A stretch of DNA of 33,183 nucleotides from an uncultured Prevotella sp. (GTDB lineage Bacteria; Bacteroidota; Bacteroidia; Bacteroidales; Bacteroidaceae), in the NCBI GenBank assembly GCA_944320675.1, contig CALUIJ010000009.1, positions 1-33,183 of the forward strand, written 5' to 3'. The translations under genes and the position numbers were made by a program. The notes under the pieces were generated by a model. That model had not been told where the DNA came from and did not search any database. It saw nothing but the letters and a program-made list of their open reading frames with translations. Positions 33,075 through 33,183 of this stretch are shown here, piece after piece (the stretch's first letter is position 1; each line of letters begins with the position of its first letter).

Positions 33075-33183
33075 AAAATCATAGTAGTTCTTTGAAATTA
33101 TTGAAATTCAATTTGTTATAAGCGATTTTGGAGTCAACGGATTTGAATTTACTTTTGCGGTCATAATCAGACAGTTATGCATA
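33062..33183 (+). mobile_element. Putative left end of an insertion sequence, continuing past the window
   Basis: TAGTGTCCACTAAAAAATC (33062 onward) looks like a terminal repeat; TAGTG-TC-CACTA is itself palindromic. It is followed by GTTCTTTGAAATTATTGAAA, AT-rich DNA, a TACTTTTG promoter box (33150-33157), and an ATG at 33178 two codons from the window end. This is the layout of an IS end with a transposase promoter. The other end and the transposase are not in view, so the family is not assigned. Confidence 0.5.

Overview
The window reads as a chromosome segment from a member of the Bacteroidales (Bacteroidota), perhaps Prevotellaceae or a relative. Support comes from a type IX secretion gene (porQ), a FimA/Mfa-type fimbrial locus with DUF3575 and DUF3868 partners, a periplasm-spanning TonB protein, genes without strong Shine-Dalgarno sites, and repeated TAnnTTTG (-7) promoter boxes, two of them with a TTTG box 19 nt upstream. 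The assignment below order level is an inference. No tRNA, rRNA or CRISPR array was seen.

Layout. Positions 1-7360 carry a run of plus-strand genes: a 5'-truncated cytidylate-kinase-like gene, a YfcE-type phosphodiesterase, a small helix-turn-helix-like protein, purT, then a more AT-rich glycan-modification group (MBOAT acyltransferase, SGNH partner, fdtA, a FemAB/GNAT-like acyltransferase and fdtB). The last three would make and acylate a dTDP-3-amino-3,6-dideoxyhexose. Positions 7609-9361 hold cmk and porQ on the minus strand, divergent from tonB, a polyprenyl diphosphate synthase, a conserved unknown protein and a TatD hydrolase. nhaD follows and converges, across a strong shared terminator, with an AraC regulator, a GNAT acetyltransferase and a CNNM/CorC-type CBS protein on the minus strand. 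A 688-bp gene-free region separates that group from a secreted S8 peptidase, which converges with an SMR transporter.

Positions 20514-33074 form a fimbrial locus on the plus strand: DUF3575 and DUF3868/OmpA-like proteins, an Rpn-type PD-(D/E)XK nuclease sitting inside the locus, an Mfa1-type major fimbrillin whose DNA changes abruptly to AT-rich after its leader, an Mfa2/FimB-type anchor, an accessory fimbrillin-like lipoprotein, and a very large modular beta-helix protein at the position of a tip adhesin. The large protein stops inside what looks like the end of an insertion sequence that continues past the window edge, so it is probably truncated.

The most unusual recurring signal is in the intergenic DNA. 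At least three families of short-word, imperfectly palindromic repeats (words resembling CAAGCAGACAAG, CCGTAAAACCCCATAACC and AAAGACGGTCTTT) recur between genes, sometimes supplying stop codons and C-terminal residues or false N-terminal extensions. A fourth palindrome occurs twice beside two nearly identical outward-facing promoters.
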